Origin: Bretschneidera sinensis
Taxonomy: Eukaryota > Streptophyta > Magnoliopsida > Brassicales > Akaniaceae
DNA length: 64,000 nucleotides
Assembly (NCBI GenBank): GCA_023935145.1
Contig: CM043698.1
Coordinates: 18,231,001 to 18,295,000, forward strand
Reading direction: 5' to 3'
In this document: positions 32,694 to 44,644 of the stretch, one piece after another
Position numbering within the stretch: position 1 is the first letter of the stretch
Layout: each line of letters begins with the position of its first letter
Notes under the pieces: model-generated
The model's input: the letters and a program-made list of their open reading frames with translations, nothing else
What the model was told of the DNA's origin: nothing
Databases searched by the model: none
Program-made: the position numbers and the translations under genes

Positions 32694-33293
32694 ATGAAAA
32701 AAATGAAAAGCCATTTGCTCTTTCTCTTCATTCTCTCATTGGCTCTCACAAATACCGATCTTTCGGTCACTTCCCAATCAAACCCATCATCTGAATTAAC
32801 ACACAAAGAAATACCCAATAACGAAACAATATACAAAGTCTCTAAGCAACTATGCTGGGGTTGCGTAGGACAGGCATTACAATTCTTGTTTGAACACAAT
32901 TTGGTTAGAGCAAAAAAATGGGAACTCCCATTGATGTGGGATTCCCAGCTAGAGAAATATGCAATTTGGTGGGCAAATCAAAGAAAAGCAGATTGCAAGG
33001 TTCAACATTCGTTCCCAGAAGGAGACTTCAAGCTAGGAGAGAACATATATTGGGGAAGTGGGTCAACGTGGACGCCAAGTGATGCGGTGAGTGCGTGGGC
33101 TGATGAAGAGAAGTACTACGACTATGCGAGCAACACGTGCCGGGAGGGAGAAATGTGCGGCCATTACACCCAAATTGTGTGGAGGAACACAAGAAGTGTT
33201 GGGTGTGCTCGTGTTGTTTGTGATGATGGAGATGTGTTTATGACTTGTAATTATGATCCTGTTGGTAATTATGTTGGTCAGAGACCATATTGA
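32694..33293 (+). CDS. PR-1-like secreted CAP-domain protein
   Basis: A single-exon gene of 199 codons, as is usual for plant PR-1. Residues 1-28 form a signal peptide (KSHLLFLFILSLALT core); a second Met at codon 4 could also be used. The CAP domain shows FEHNLVRAKKWELPLMWD, KYAIWWANQRKADC, GENIYWGSGSTWTPSDAV, CGHYTQIVWRNT and CNYDPVGNYVGQRPY. The last fits the pattern CNYx-PxGNxxxxxPY, from which the CAPE immune peptide is released in tomato and Arabidopsis PR-1. The protein should be apoplastic; CAP proteins bind sterols. Unusual: a 45-residue stretch before the CAP domain with two extra cysteines (CWGC), besides the six conserved ones. Expression in defence is known for the family but not readable here. 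Confidence 0.9.
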   Translation: MKKMKSHLLFLFILSLALTNTDLSVTSQSNPSSELTHKEIPNNETIYKVSKQLCWGCVGQALQFLFEHNLVRAKKWELPLMWDSQLEKYAIWWANQRKADCKVQHSFPEGDFKLGENIYWGSGSTWTPSDAVSAWADEEKYYDYASNTCREGEMCGHYTQIVWRNTRSVGCARVVCDDGDVFMTCNYDPVGNYVGQRPY

Positions 33294-34643
33294 TGTTTAA
33301 ATATTTTTGTAGGTGGTGTTTGTCTTAAGACTTCAATTAGGATCATATATATACCATGCGAGTTGAAAGTTTAAGTATAGGGTTAAATTTAGTGATAAAG
33401 TTGAGGGATTAAAACATAGTTAGGCAGCTCTTGCCACTTTGTAACTAGTAACTAGGTACCGTACAACTACAATAGCTGTTGTTAGGCTCTCAATCTATGA
33501 TGGAATAAAGGCAGATCCTGCCACTTTGTGCAGTTGTGCCTCAAGTTCTCCATAATTTGATGCTTATCTAACCCTTTTTTTTTTTGCAACATTCCAGGTA
33601 CGTCTTTCATTTTTTAGCCTTTATCAAAGGCATTTTTTCACTTTTAATGGTAAAAAACCCACATATAATCACTTAAAAAATTAAAAGCGGAGATTTAATC
33701 ACATTTCTTGAATCATTTTTTTGAGAGAGAAAAAGATTTGAAATAATTAAATACTATGACAGAAGTTTTGAGAGAAAAAAAAAGAAGAAATAAAGAAATA
33801 AATTTTTTTTTATGAAAGTAGGAAGTAATGAGTATTTATAAATGCAGAAGCATAACTTCAAATGGTTCTGAAAATCTATGTTTTTTCATTTGGAAAGACA
33901 TGATTTTTTTTAGATTTAATGAGAGTTTTACGATCATGTTGGTTAGTTTTTAACGGATCAGATCATGTCTGTTTAAAAAGCATTTAAAAAATCTGACACC
34001 TTTCTGTTTAAATCACAACTTCAACCTTTATATTTAAATCACATATTTCTGTTTAAATCACGATATTTAAATTTAAACTAATACGTTTTCGGTTTTTAAA
34101 TATCCATTTAATATCATTTTAAATGATTTTTTTTCTAACACCAGGTATAATGCCGACATTCTTGTCCTCCTCCACAAGAATTACTCCAATAGTTGTACAA
34201 TTTCCTTTTTGACACCCACATTGTCATCGCCTATGTCGGCATCCACCCATTTCCGCTCCCCAATAAAAATATTCTCCCTATACGGTCCATTAGAGTGTCT
34301 CAACTCGTCATCATATCGTCTCTGATTAGTTTACTATTGGAGGATTTACTGGTTGGTTCAGGTCTAGACAATTAGGTTTAGATCAGTTAGAAACTTCATT
34401 GATAATATTAAAAATTTTACTGGTAATATTAATTTTTGGGTCTCACGCTTATATTAACATTATCAATGAAGTTATTCAAGATTGCAAGTGAAGTTTTCAG
34501 TTGGTTTAGCCAGCCAAGAAGTTTTGTTACCATTGCGCGTAACACATTAATTTCGTATCCACATTTTGGTAGTAGAGCAATTAACATTTTGCATGTAGAG
34601 CTAAAAACTAGTTAACAAGAATCACGGCATTGGTTGTTGCTGC
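33294..34643. other. 3' region of the PR-1-like gene and intergenic DNA
   Basis: AT-rich. No domain-bearing frame or element end was recognised. Confidence 0.5.
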
Positions 34644-34651
34644 ATTATAGG

Positions 34652-35769
34652 TAGTGTTTTCAGAGGCGAGGGCGTTAGATGAAGTGTTTTGTCTCAATGA
34701 GGCGAGGCATAAGCCCCGAACCGTTGGGACGTAAGCTTTTTGAAACGTTTGGGTGTTTTGAATAAAATAATATTAATTAAATTATAAAAATATTAAAAAA
34801 TTAAAATAATATAAACAAATTAATTATCAATAAATTTTACTAACTTAAAGACTTATGAATTAAGATTTATCCATATTTACAACTATTTTTTTTCATCCAT
34901 TGTTACTAGTCAACAATCCATGAGCGAAAAAACTGCTTTTTAAGCGAAGTTGATAACTGTGATTTAAAAGAGGAAGACATTAAACCAAACACAGTTACAA
35001 AAAATCTGTTTTTAACCACAGTTTAAAAAAACTTTACCATAATTAAGCAAAAGCCTCTCACTGACACAAGTCATGATTCAATCTATAGTTAAGCAAAAGC
35101 CAGCGTCCCTTGTGTTAAACACTTAAACCATTAAATCTGTCGCTATACACGTGGAAGTTCTATACCCATTTGTCCCTTTCTCTCTTTCTCTCTCTCTCCT
35201 TGTACTGTCTTTTTATCTTTTGAGTCTTTGACCCAGCCTTTCACTGTACTACTGCACAAAGGCAAAAAAAATAAGGCTGACACCTCGTGCTGCAGAGGAC
35301 GCCATTTTCTATCTTGTTTTTCCATTTTGTATCATCGCTAAACAGCATTGTTTCTAGTATAAGCGTCAAGCGAAGCAAGAGGGAGCCTGTTGGAGACGAG
35401 ACTGAGGCCGAGAGAACTTCTTGCTCTCGTGGTGGCGGAAACGGCGACGCTTGTTTTCATATGAGAAACGGTATGGCTATCTCTACTCCAATACATTTTT
35501 CTCATCTGGTTTTCATTTCTCTTAGTTTTTTACAGAGCCTTTCAGCTGTTTGATAAAATGCTTAAGTGATTTTTTGGGTTGCAGAAGAAGAAAAAAATAG
35601 CATCGGGCATACCCCCGAGGCGTCAAAGGCGTACGCCTCGGGTCTCGCGAACACTCAGACCCGAAAAAACGTGCGTCCCGTGATATTTTCACCCTAGGAT
35701 TCACGCTCTGGGGCGTTTTGGCCCGAAAACATCTCCGAGCATGCCCCAGAAACACCTCTGAAAACACTG
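34652..35769. mobile_element. Non-autonomous hAT-type element
   Basis: 1118 bp. The left end TAGTGTTTTCAGAGG and the reverse complement of the right end CAGTGTTTTCAGAGG differ at one of 15 positions. It is flanked by a perfect 8-bp duplication ATTATAGG (34644-34651 and 35770-35777), as expected for hAT transposition. Both subterminal regions are unusually GC-rich (repeats of 'gaggcg' on the left; 'gaggcgtcaaaggcg', 'cctcggg' on the right), fitting clustered transposase-binding sites. The interior has no transposase; a region at 35280-35480 has gene-like base composition. Confidence 0.85.
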
Positions 35770-35777
35770 ATTATAGG

Positions 35778-37319
35778 TGCTTGATATTGAGCAACATTTG
35801 TTTTTGTGGGGGGACAAAGGTTTCAAGCATAAAACTACTTTCTAATATTTCATAATTCTTTGATGCCCATACTTAGATGTCAAGATCGAACGTCTATCAC
35901 TGAGCCAAAAACTATAACTAATAGCGAGAATGTATTTCAAATTACTTAAATCACACAACAACACAAACATCACCTATCGACTATGACTTGATCCCAACCT
36001 AACCATATTTATTTGGTTTTTTTATAAATCAGAAGCTGAAAACAATTTGAAAAAGGTAGATTTAGGCCCAAAATCAAAAGTTAGGTTTTGTAACTTAATC
36101 CTATAATCAGTTTTGATACTATTCGTTTGTTCCTAAATTACCCTTGTATGACAAATGTATTTACACTTTTATCACCATCCATTCTCTTCATTTTTATTTT
36201 ATTTATTTAATAAAAATAGTATTATTATTAATTTAATTATTAACAAATATTATTATTTTAATTGTTTATATTTTATTTTAAATAAAATTAATATATTTAT
36301 ATTGTACAAATAATAAAGTTAATTTGATGAAAGAAATACCTTTAGATAGTCGAATAGTACTCATATACAATTTTTTAATAGTAATTTCAACATTTAAAAG
36401 CAAATTTACAACTTATTTACCATACACATCAATTACTTTGACAACATTTTAACATAAATTTTATCAAAAACTCAAATGAATTTTAACTACACAATAATTT
36501 TATAAAAGAAAACTGTTTTAAAATTATTTTTGAGTTCTTATGACATAATCATGAGCTAAGCCGACAAAGTTAGCAAGTTTTAATGTTTATACATAGCTAA
36601 AGAAGCTTGAATATTGTATGGAATTGATTAATACACTCGTACAGCTAGGAACAATAAACCAATATTTTAAAATGTTATTAGTTTATTATTGGATTTTCGT
36701 TTAACTTATTAATATTTTGGTAAATAAGTGATGTTATTATCATAAAAAAAAATTAGATGCTTTTTAAGCATTTAATTTTTTTTAAATAACTAAATTATTT
36801 TTTATATGGTATCAAAAATCCTGAAAATGTATTTTCATTCAATATTTTACCTAATGCTTTATCATTTATATTTAAGTTTTATTGCATTCGAGTTTAATGG
36901 CTTTCATTGTATACGAGGGATGGTTAAAACATAAAAAGAATTGGTTTATAATTGGTTTTTTTTTCATAATTTTAAATTTTTGTAATAATTAATAATTTAA
37001 TTATTGTTTACAATCAACGGTTTAGATTAAACGATAATACATGTACATTAGGCTGAGCGTGTGTAATCATCACACATGTATGTCAAGCTAATCACGTTAC
37101 TTGCAATTGGATATTTTTTTTTATTTTATATTTTAACAGTCCTCTCACATGTAAGTCAAAAGGATTGAAAGCTTTGCTCGCAAAACTCAAACATAAACAA
37201 AATCAATTATCTTAAAAGACAAAAAAATTAAGTGAAATATTAAATTGAAAATTACAAATACAATATTAAGAAATATTTTAATTGACGGTTTATATAACAC
37301 TGCTCTCAATTAATACAGA
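35778..37319. other. AT-rich intergenic DNA
   Basis: Very AT-rich; only short frames. No element end was recognised. Confidence 0.55.
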
Positions 37320-37520
37320 TGAGTCTGCGCTGGAAAATCCTAGGAAAGCATGGGCTGGTGGACTCCTTATGTATTATATTTGGGCAGGCGGAACCTAGGT
37401 GTGCATTTTAGTGTCCTGCTGGCAGAGTTATGGGCCTTGAGTGATGGGCTCAGAGTTGGGATTTAATAGAGTGAAAATTGAGGTGGATGCAAAAGAAGTT
37501 GAGTTTACACTTACGGATCA
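37320..37520 (+). pseudogene. Relic of a LINE-type RNase H domain
   Basis: Across shifting frames the plus strand reads fragments such as LAELWALSDGLRVG and VKIEVDAKEVE, typical of the RNase H-like domain at the end of plant LINE polyproteins. Stops and frameshifts are frequent and no borders can be set. Confidence 0.45.
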
Positions 37521-37888
37521 ATCATTTATGATTGCAGGAACCTTTTGCCCACTCTGAAAGACAAAATATTGGTTCATTATTTCAAAGAATCAAATCAATG
37601 TTCGGGCTAGGAAAAAAACAAACACAAATGTCTTTTTTCCCTCACCAACCATCTTCTTAAAAATATGCATCACAGGAGACCTTGAAGCTCTCATCCCATC
37701 ACAGGAGACCTAGACATAAGGCAGAAGAAAAGAAAGAAAAGGAAATCTCCTTCAAGGCATTTCAGTTTAGTTGAAGGAAGAAACTGGTTTTTACATTTTC
37801 TCCTCCTGTAAATAAATCAGAGTTGCTAGTTTAATTTGGTTTTCCTTTCTTTTCTTTTTTTTTCTTTTTTTTTACAATGCCAGCAGCA

Positions 37889-38155
37889 ATTATTGATCTT
37901 GAATTCATTAGAATGGGAACGAAACGAAGAAGATAAAAACTAAGTCAAGTCAATCACTGCGCTTAGAGTTCTTATCACAATCTATATTAAGCTCACACAT
38001 CATATGTACTTTGAAAATAAAAGGCATCAAGTCATTATTATTGATCTTGAATTCATTAGAATGGGAACAAAAAGGAGAAGACAAAAACTAAATCAACCCA
38101 ACCACTGCGCTCAGAGTTCCTATCACAGTCTATATTAAGCTCGGACGTCATTTGC
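37889..38155. repeat. Tandem duplication, period 148 bp
   Basis: Copies at 37889-38036 and 38037-38155 share 'attattgatcttgaattcat', 'tagaatgggaac', 'cactgcgct.agagtt' and 'tctatattaagctc'. They differ at roughly one position in ten. No coding frame spans them. Confidence 0.85.
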
Positions 38156-38869
38156 TTCTAAATATCATAATTTAAGATTAATTAATTAATTTTATGTTTT
38201 TAAATTATTTATTTGTGGACATGGGTTGGTTGGTAAAGTCTCAATTGCAGAGGAATCAAATGCATACTTTCTCACAAGCTTTCATATATTAAAATCAATA
38301 TATTTAATTTGTGTGGAGATGTTGGAGTGATTGGATTTGAACGTGTGGGTGAAGCCACACAGAAACTTTTAGAGACCGTAGAGCTGATCAATGGCGAGTT
38401 TACACTAAATTTTAGGTTGGATAGATGTTGGTGGAGCTGCTTGATCTGAAAATTTGAGTTTTAATTTTTGTTCAAGCGATTTCATTAAGTTAGATCAATC
38501 TCAGACTCGTCCATCATATCTAATTTTTATTTTCTCTACTCTAAGTTAGATCAAAATACAATATTATGCATTTTTTTTTAAAAAAAAAACCTTATGCTCC
38601 AAGTTATTGTTTTTTCCCGTATTCATAGCATGGATTAGTATTACCATAGATAAATCTTAATGTTATCATGACAGATTCCATGGAATATGTATTTAATATA
38701 TAAATAATTAAACAGGTCGAGCCGCCTTATTTGTTAAGTTTTCAAGCTTAATCCCTTATTTAAATCGGTTCTAATTTTATCAGATTTTTTATAACTCAAT
38801 TCATATTCTGATTTATTGGAAATTTGGATTATAATCGGATTACTTAACGGATTTTTTAAAAACAAAGAT

Positions 38870-39020
38870 ACTTAAAATATGTTAATATAAATTAAAAATA
38901 CATTTCTTTTAAATATTTAACATTTTTACCAATACATGCATTTTAAATAAACCATATATAAAACCTGAAGAGTACTAACATATACATATTTTTTTATTAT
39001 TTAAACACCACATATACAAA
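38870..39020 (+). repeat. Dispersed repeat, copy A (upstream of MATE)
   Basis: Shares with 43985-44165 the blocks 'aatataaattaaaa', 'acatttc.ttt.aatatttaac', 'cctgaagagtactaac' and a following T-rich run, in the same orientation. It ends about 250 bp before the MATE start codon. Weaker similarity extends left to about 38760. Confidence 0.65.
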
Positions 39021-39268
39021 TAACACAATATACTATATAATATTGAAATAGGATTGAGTTATTATCGAAGCATATCAAAATCAAATCAAATTTGATTTGT
39101 TTGTTGAATATAATAGTGGATTTAAATCAAAATCAAATCCATTTACATGTGTATTTGAGAGTTCCATTTACATAATATGAGAGAGTAACTTCCTACTTGG
39201 CCAACTTGAAAGAAACTGGTTCAATAATTTTTGGTGAACTTGTTCTGAAGGGGAAAAAGGGAAGCGGA

Positions 39269-41803
39269 ATGGACATAGAAGAACAAAACCCGTGTCTTGA
39301 ATCACCACTGATCTCTCAGAGAAGGAAATCTGAATCAAGAAAGGGATTTGACAAAGATGAGATTCTCATGGAGATGAAGAAGCAGCTGTTGTTAGCAGGA
39401 CCTCTTGCCTCGGTTAATTTCTTAATGTATTTTCTACAAGTGATCTCAGTCATGTTTGTGGGTCATCTTGGGGAGCTACCTCTTTCTGGTGCTTCCATGG
39501 CCACTTCCTTTGCTTCTGTCACAGGGTTCAGCTTGTTGGTAAGCTTGATTTTAATCCTCTGGATCAAAATTTCTCATCTTTACGTACGGTGTAGACTAAG
39601 CATAGGTTTGCTAATCCTGAAGATTTTCATAAGCTTGCATTTGATATATAATTGAATTGCTTGGTCTTTTCTTTCTGAATCTTATGCATAGATTTGTTCA
39701 TCCTGACCTTTGCTTGAACATTTAGGGTGTGAATGGTAAAAAAATTTCTTAATCTCTCTTTCTCCTTTTAATGAACATAGAGAGGGATGGGAAGCGCATT
39801 AGATACATTCTGCGGTCAGTCCTATGGAGCAAAACAGTATCACATGCTTGGTATACACTTGCAAAGGGCTATGCTTGTTCTTCTACTCGTTAGTGTTCCC
39901 CTTGCGTTTGTCTGGGGCTATGCAGGCGACATTCTTCTGTTTCTCAGACAAGATCCTGAAATATCAGCTGAGGCTGGACTCTATGCTCGTTTCATGATAC
40001 CTAGCATTTTCGGATTCGCTCTACTGGATTGTCATATCAGATTCTTACAAGCCCAAAACAATGTAGTCCCAATGATGATCAGCTCAGGAATTACAACATT
40101 ACTTCACTTCCTTTTTTGTTGGATTTTAGTGTTCAAGTCTGGCCTTGGAAATAGAGGTGCGGCATTGGCGAACGCCATTTCTTGTTGGATCAACGCATTG
40201 TTTTTAATTCTTTATGTTAGAATATCTCCCTCCTGCAAGAAATCTTGGACAGGTTATACGAAAGAGGCCTTACACGGAGTACCCAAATTCCTAAAACTAG
40301 CAATTTCTTCTGCTGTAATGCTCAGGTAATCTTTAGTTTCTCTATCAGAAAATTTATTTTGATCAGTATTTTATAATTAATTGAGCTTTTAGTATGCATC
40401 TCGGTAGTTTACTTTGTCTCATTTAATTTGTTGAAACAGCATAGAGATTTGGTCATTTGAGATGATGGTTTTGTTATCTGGTCTTCTTCCAAATCCGAAG
40501 CTTGAAACATCAGTCCTGTCAATCAGGTTTGCTTTGTAGCCCATGTTGAGGAAGGAGGTCTAATATAGACATCTTACAATAATCTGGAAAATTTTCCATT
40601 AAAAAGAGGGTAAGGAATGATTACATCAGCACTAATCAAATTCATAATATTCTCAGCCTCAACACATGTGCAATGGTTTACATGATACCCCTTGGGCTCA
40701 GTGGTGCTATAAGGTGAGCTAAGGCTAAATTAGTAAATTATCTGCTGTAAATTAATATACCTCTAATTTGTATCTTTATCATAATAAATATTTCAATCAT
40801 CTGCTCTTTTTCTTATCCTTATAATTAAGCACAAGAGTTTCAAATGAATTGGGAGCTGGGCGACCACGAGCTGCTCGTCTAGCTGTAGGTGTTGTTGTTT
40901 TCATGGCTGCCACAGAATCCGTTGTGGCTGGTTCTGTCATGATATCGGGACGTAAAGTTTGGGGCTGCTTTTACAGTAAGGAAGAGGAAGTAGTGAAATA
41001 TGTGGGAGATATGTTGATATTGATTGCAGCATCCCTCTTTTTTGATGGTATTCAGTCTGTGCTTTCAGGTCTGTGGCACTTGCAGCTTAATCAGTTCTAA
41101 TTCTAACCATTCATTTCACTAAAACCCACCAGAATTGTAATTTCATTGCCCAAATAATTGTGCTTCTCCTTCATCTTATTCAATTTGATTAGGAGCAGTG
41201 CCTTGTAATAGAAGAAAAAGAAATAAATCCATAATATAATTAAGCATTCATGTACAAGATTTTGAACAGATGTTACATACTTACATGTACTTATTTTAGT
41301 TATCACCTATATAAACATTACTTATCAGATAGAAAATTTCAGGTACTGCTAGAGGATGTGGTAGGCAGAAGATTGGAGCCTTTGTTAATCTGGGAGCTTA
41401 CTATCTAATTGGCATCCCTTGTGCCATTTTGTTAGCTTTTGTCTATCATTTTGGAGGGAAGGTATCTTCTTACTTTTTGCTTTGCTACTGCCTTGTCCTG
41501 TTTCTGGTTTAAATTGTAAATTTGTTTTCGTCCATGATAAGAAAGCAAGAATAATATTTTGATCGTCGTGGACAGGGACTCTGGACAGGAATCATAGTGG
41601 CGGTTTTTGTGCAAGCATTGTTATTGTTGATCATAACTCTATGCACCAACTGGGAAAAAGAAGTAGATTTCTTTTATTTGATAAGTTATATATGCCATCT
41701 CCTTTCAATCTCTCATCTAATCGTCTATTGTTTTCATTTGTAGGCACAGAAAGCTACTGATAGAGTGTACAGCGAAATGAATCATGAAGATTGGTTATCA
41801 TAA
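39269..41803 (+). CDS. MATE family efflux transporter (DTX type)
   Basis: Inferred exons: 39269-39538, 39781-40325, 40440-40526, 40657-40713, 40830-41068, 41343-41461, 41576-41662 and 41744-41803; phases agree and give 487 residues, normal for plant DTX proteins. A soluble acidic N-terminus ([14 protein letters not shown]) precedes about 12 hydrophobic segments. Family motifs: [19 protein letters not shown] (first helices), [91 protein letters not shown] proteins export organic cations, flavonoids or hormones using proton or sodium gradients across plasma membrane or tonoplast; the substrate cannot be inferred. ATG 39269 was chosen because the in-frame region upstream has no ATG. Odd: exon 2 begins AGA GGG ATG, putting Arg where most relatives have Met. 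Confidence 0.92.
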
Positions 41804-42586
41804 AGCTGAGTATGAAATCAGAACTCATTTTTAAGTACCGAGGAGAAGGATATATTCGAAGAATCGAGATATGCTTAAAATTCGCAAGCTTTTGTTATTT
41901 GGAAATTCATTTGAGTAAAAATCTAGAAAATTCCCTATTTTTTGGTTTATGAAATTATGAAGTCTTGCTATGTGACCATGTAAAAGTTTGAAAACTGTAA
42001 TGAAAGGAAAACAACTTTTGATTGCTTACACTTTGTTGCATACCGAAGCATATTGGCCATGTGCTTCATTTCACTATTTATTCAGGTCAATTCCGACCAG
42101 ATATAACCCAGTTTCGTTCGTTTGGGCCTGTACAGGACATTTGCTGGTTTTTTTATTTTTTATTTTTAAATTTCTGATTTTTACTTGGAATAGTTACAGA
42201 ATTTGCCCAGATTTCGAATGTGGTTTTGGATTAATTTTTGAAGATGATGGGGTCAAGAAAATCTGGTGTTCTTGTGATTCAGTTTAGAGATTGGGGAATT
42301 GATGCGTAATTATATGGCTGGGTTATGCTTTTTGAGAAGAAGAGATATGGTGAAGTTGCGATTATGTTCTCCAGGTGTTTGCTATTTGGCATCAATGATG
42401 TCAAGAGTTAACTTTTAGAGAAACGTTGGGATTACTGCATCAATGAAACCAGAATACTATCATTCTTTGGGAGTTTTCTTTAATCTTTATATTCAAGGAG
42501 ACAGCTTTTGATAATCTGATGTAATTTTATGTTTTACAAAACTTTTATTAGATTAGCTGTTAAAGTTGACGAATTCTGTATAAACT

Positions 42587-42933
42587 GGTTTTCTTGTTAG
42601 TTGTGAGAATGGAATCATTGTGTATTTCGATGGATGGATTCCTGATTCTGCCAAATTAAGAGTTGCTGAAGTTGTGTCCATACTCCATATCCACCAAATG
42701 TTTGATATTTTGACTCGGTGAAGAGTGACTTTCATTCACCGTTCATTAAATGACTCAGTGAAATCGTGCAGACAGTCGAGGAGAAAGTGGCAACTGTTGC
42801 ACCAGTGGCAGCAGTAGTGGTGCCCCCTGTGGCTCTTATTGCAATGACAGCGGCAAAGGTGGCTGGTACAATTGTTGCAGCCTCGGAAGTGAAACAGAGC
42901 ATCGCAAAGTTGTGTGAAATGAAAGCTAAATGA
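42587..42933 (+). other. Two adjacent open stretches, unidentified
   Basis: 42587-42721 reads ...CENGIIVYFDGWIPDSAKLR... to a TGA. 42754-42933 reads ...VEEKVATVAPVAAVVVPPVA..., an Ala/Val-rich, hydrophobic stretch ending ...KQSIAKLCEMKAK and TGA. Both look more protein-like than their AT-rich surroundings, but neither has a start codon or a family I recognise. They could be the relic of a gene end or exons of a small unannotated gene. Confidence 0.3.
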
Positions 42934-43984
42934 GATATAATAGATTGTATTCGCTAGATAGCTACTGATAATTCCAATAAATAATGGTTTAAGTAATGTT
43001 TTGTGCATCCTAATCATAGTTAGTACTCCATATGATTGCTGGGTTGCCATTTAGTAAAGTATTTTGTTTGCGTTGCCTATGCATCAGATACTTATATTGT
43101 GGAGCCTCAAATTCATAATGATTGCCTGGCGGAACATAAACACAAAATGAACAGTCAGACATAAATTACCTTGTTTTTTTTTCCTTTCGATGAGGGAAAT
43201 AATCAAAATCTTTAAATTGAGAATCCAAAATAGAGTGTTAGGCCAAGAGGTTGAAACATAAACGAATTGCCTTGCACTTAAATATATCGGTCATGATTAG
43301 TGAAGTTTATAAAATGGTTTATGTTTTTTATATTAAACAAAAGTTGAACCAAATCACATTTTAATAAAGGTTTCTTTTAAGAAAAAAATCGAAATCGTGA
43401 TATGTATTTATTTTATCAAATATAAATCTTATTTTATTATTCTCATCATCTTATCTCGCTCTTAATCCAATCACATAAACAAGCATATATGGAATATTTT
43501 TTAAGCCTCGTTAAACTATTTTTCCTTTTGTCATTTGCTTCTGAGCCAACAGCATTTATAAATTAATAAATTCGTTTATCTATTGAATAGTAAAACAAAA
43601 AAAAATGACCCAAAAAACAAGAATAAGAGTTACACTTAACTAAGAGGAACAAATATTAATAAACATAAAAATCAAAACCCTAAGGTTTAATTTGAACATC
43701 GAGGAAAACTTTGAGGAACAACCGTTGTCTTCTTTTTGGTGCTCTTTTACTCGCTATAGTTAATGTAACATGTGGCATTAGGGCTATAAATAGGTTAGTA
43801 AATGGATTGAATTCTGCTCGGATCAAGATTTATTCAAATTCATTTGTTAAAAATTTATTGAATTAAAATTGGATCGGATTATTAATCGAGTATTTTAAAA
43901 ATCAATCCATATTCGGATCTGTCATAATTCAGATTATAATCAGATTATCAAATTTTTAATGAATATTTTTAAAACTTATTATAT

Positions 43985-44165
43985 TATAAGATAATTAAAA
44001 ATATCAATATAAATTAAAAAAATTACATTTCCTTTGAATATTTAACCTTTCTATCAATACTTGTATTTAAATTAGTCATCTAAGATACCTGAAGAGTACT
44101 AACTTATAGTATATACACATTTTTATATTATAAAAACAAAACATATATACAATAATAATAATAAT
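43985..44165 (+). repeat. Dispersed repeat, copy B (downstream of MATE)
   Basis: Direct-orientation partner of the repeat at 38870-39020, about 5.1 kb away, with the same 'cctgaagagtactaac' core. An (aat)n microsatellite follows at 44152-44170. The remaining DNA between MATE and here (41804-43984, outside the two unidentified stretches) shows no feature. Confidence 0.65.
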
Positions 44166-44299
44166 AATAAGGGTAAATTACATAAACCAATCCGAGGTCC
44201 GTCTATGGCTACGCTTACCTTACCTAGTTTCTAAAGCATACACTTACCTACATTCGTTAGCCATTCGTTAGATTTCCATTAGTTAATTATTCAAAATCT

Positions 44300-44625
44300 A
44301 GTCAAATCTTGTGCCAACTTATCAAAATTTATTGGAAGCTCGACTTTACCTTTAATAATTTCAAAATATAATTGGGTGCTAGTTGGGTAAAAGGTTTGAC
44401 TGGATTTTGAAATTATTAAGGTTGAAGTTGAGTTTCCAATAAGTTTTGATGAGCTGGCACAAAACTTATCAACAAAACTTATTGGAAGCTTGACTTTAAC
44501 CTTAATAATTTCAAAATACAATCAAGGTTTGGGTGCTAGTTGGGTAAAAAGTTTGACTGGATTTTGAAATTATTAAGGGTGAAGCTGAGTTTCCAATAAA
44601 TTTTGATGAGCTAGCACAAGTTGAG
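44300..44625. repeat. Duplicated inverted repeat (A-A'-A-A')
   Basis: A block of about 55 bp ('cttatcaaaatttattggaa', then 'tttaataatttcaaaata') at about 44316-44362 is followed by its inverted copy at about 44400-44462. The pair is then repeated at about 44465-44521 and 44560-44622, with a spacing near 160 bp. Each pair can form a hairpin with an arm of about 55 bp. Confidence 0.75.
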
Positions 44626-44644
44626 TTCGTTGAGAGATACGACG

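Noticed and set aside
39197..39268. N-terminal extension of the MATE protein (starting at TTG)
   Set aside because: No ATG in this frame upstream; the first ATG at 39269 gives a normal MATE N-terminus.
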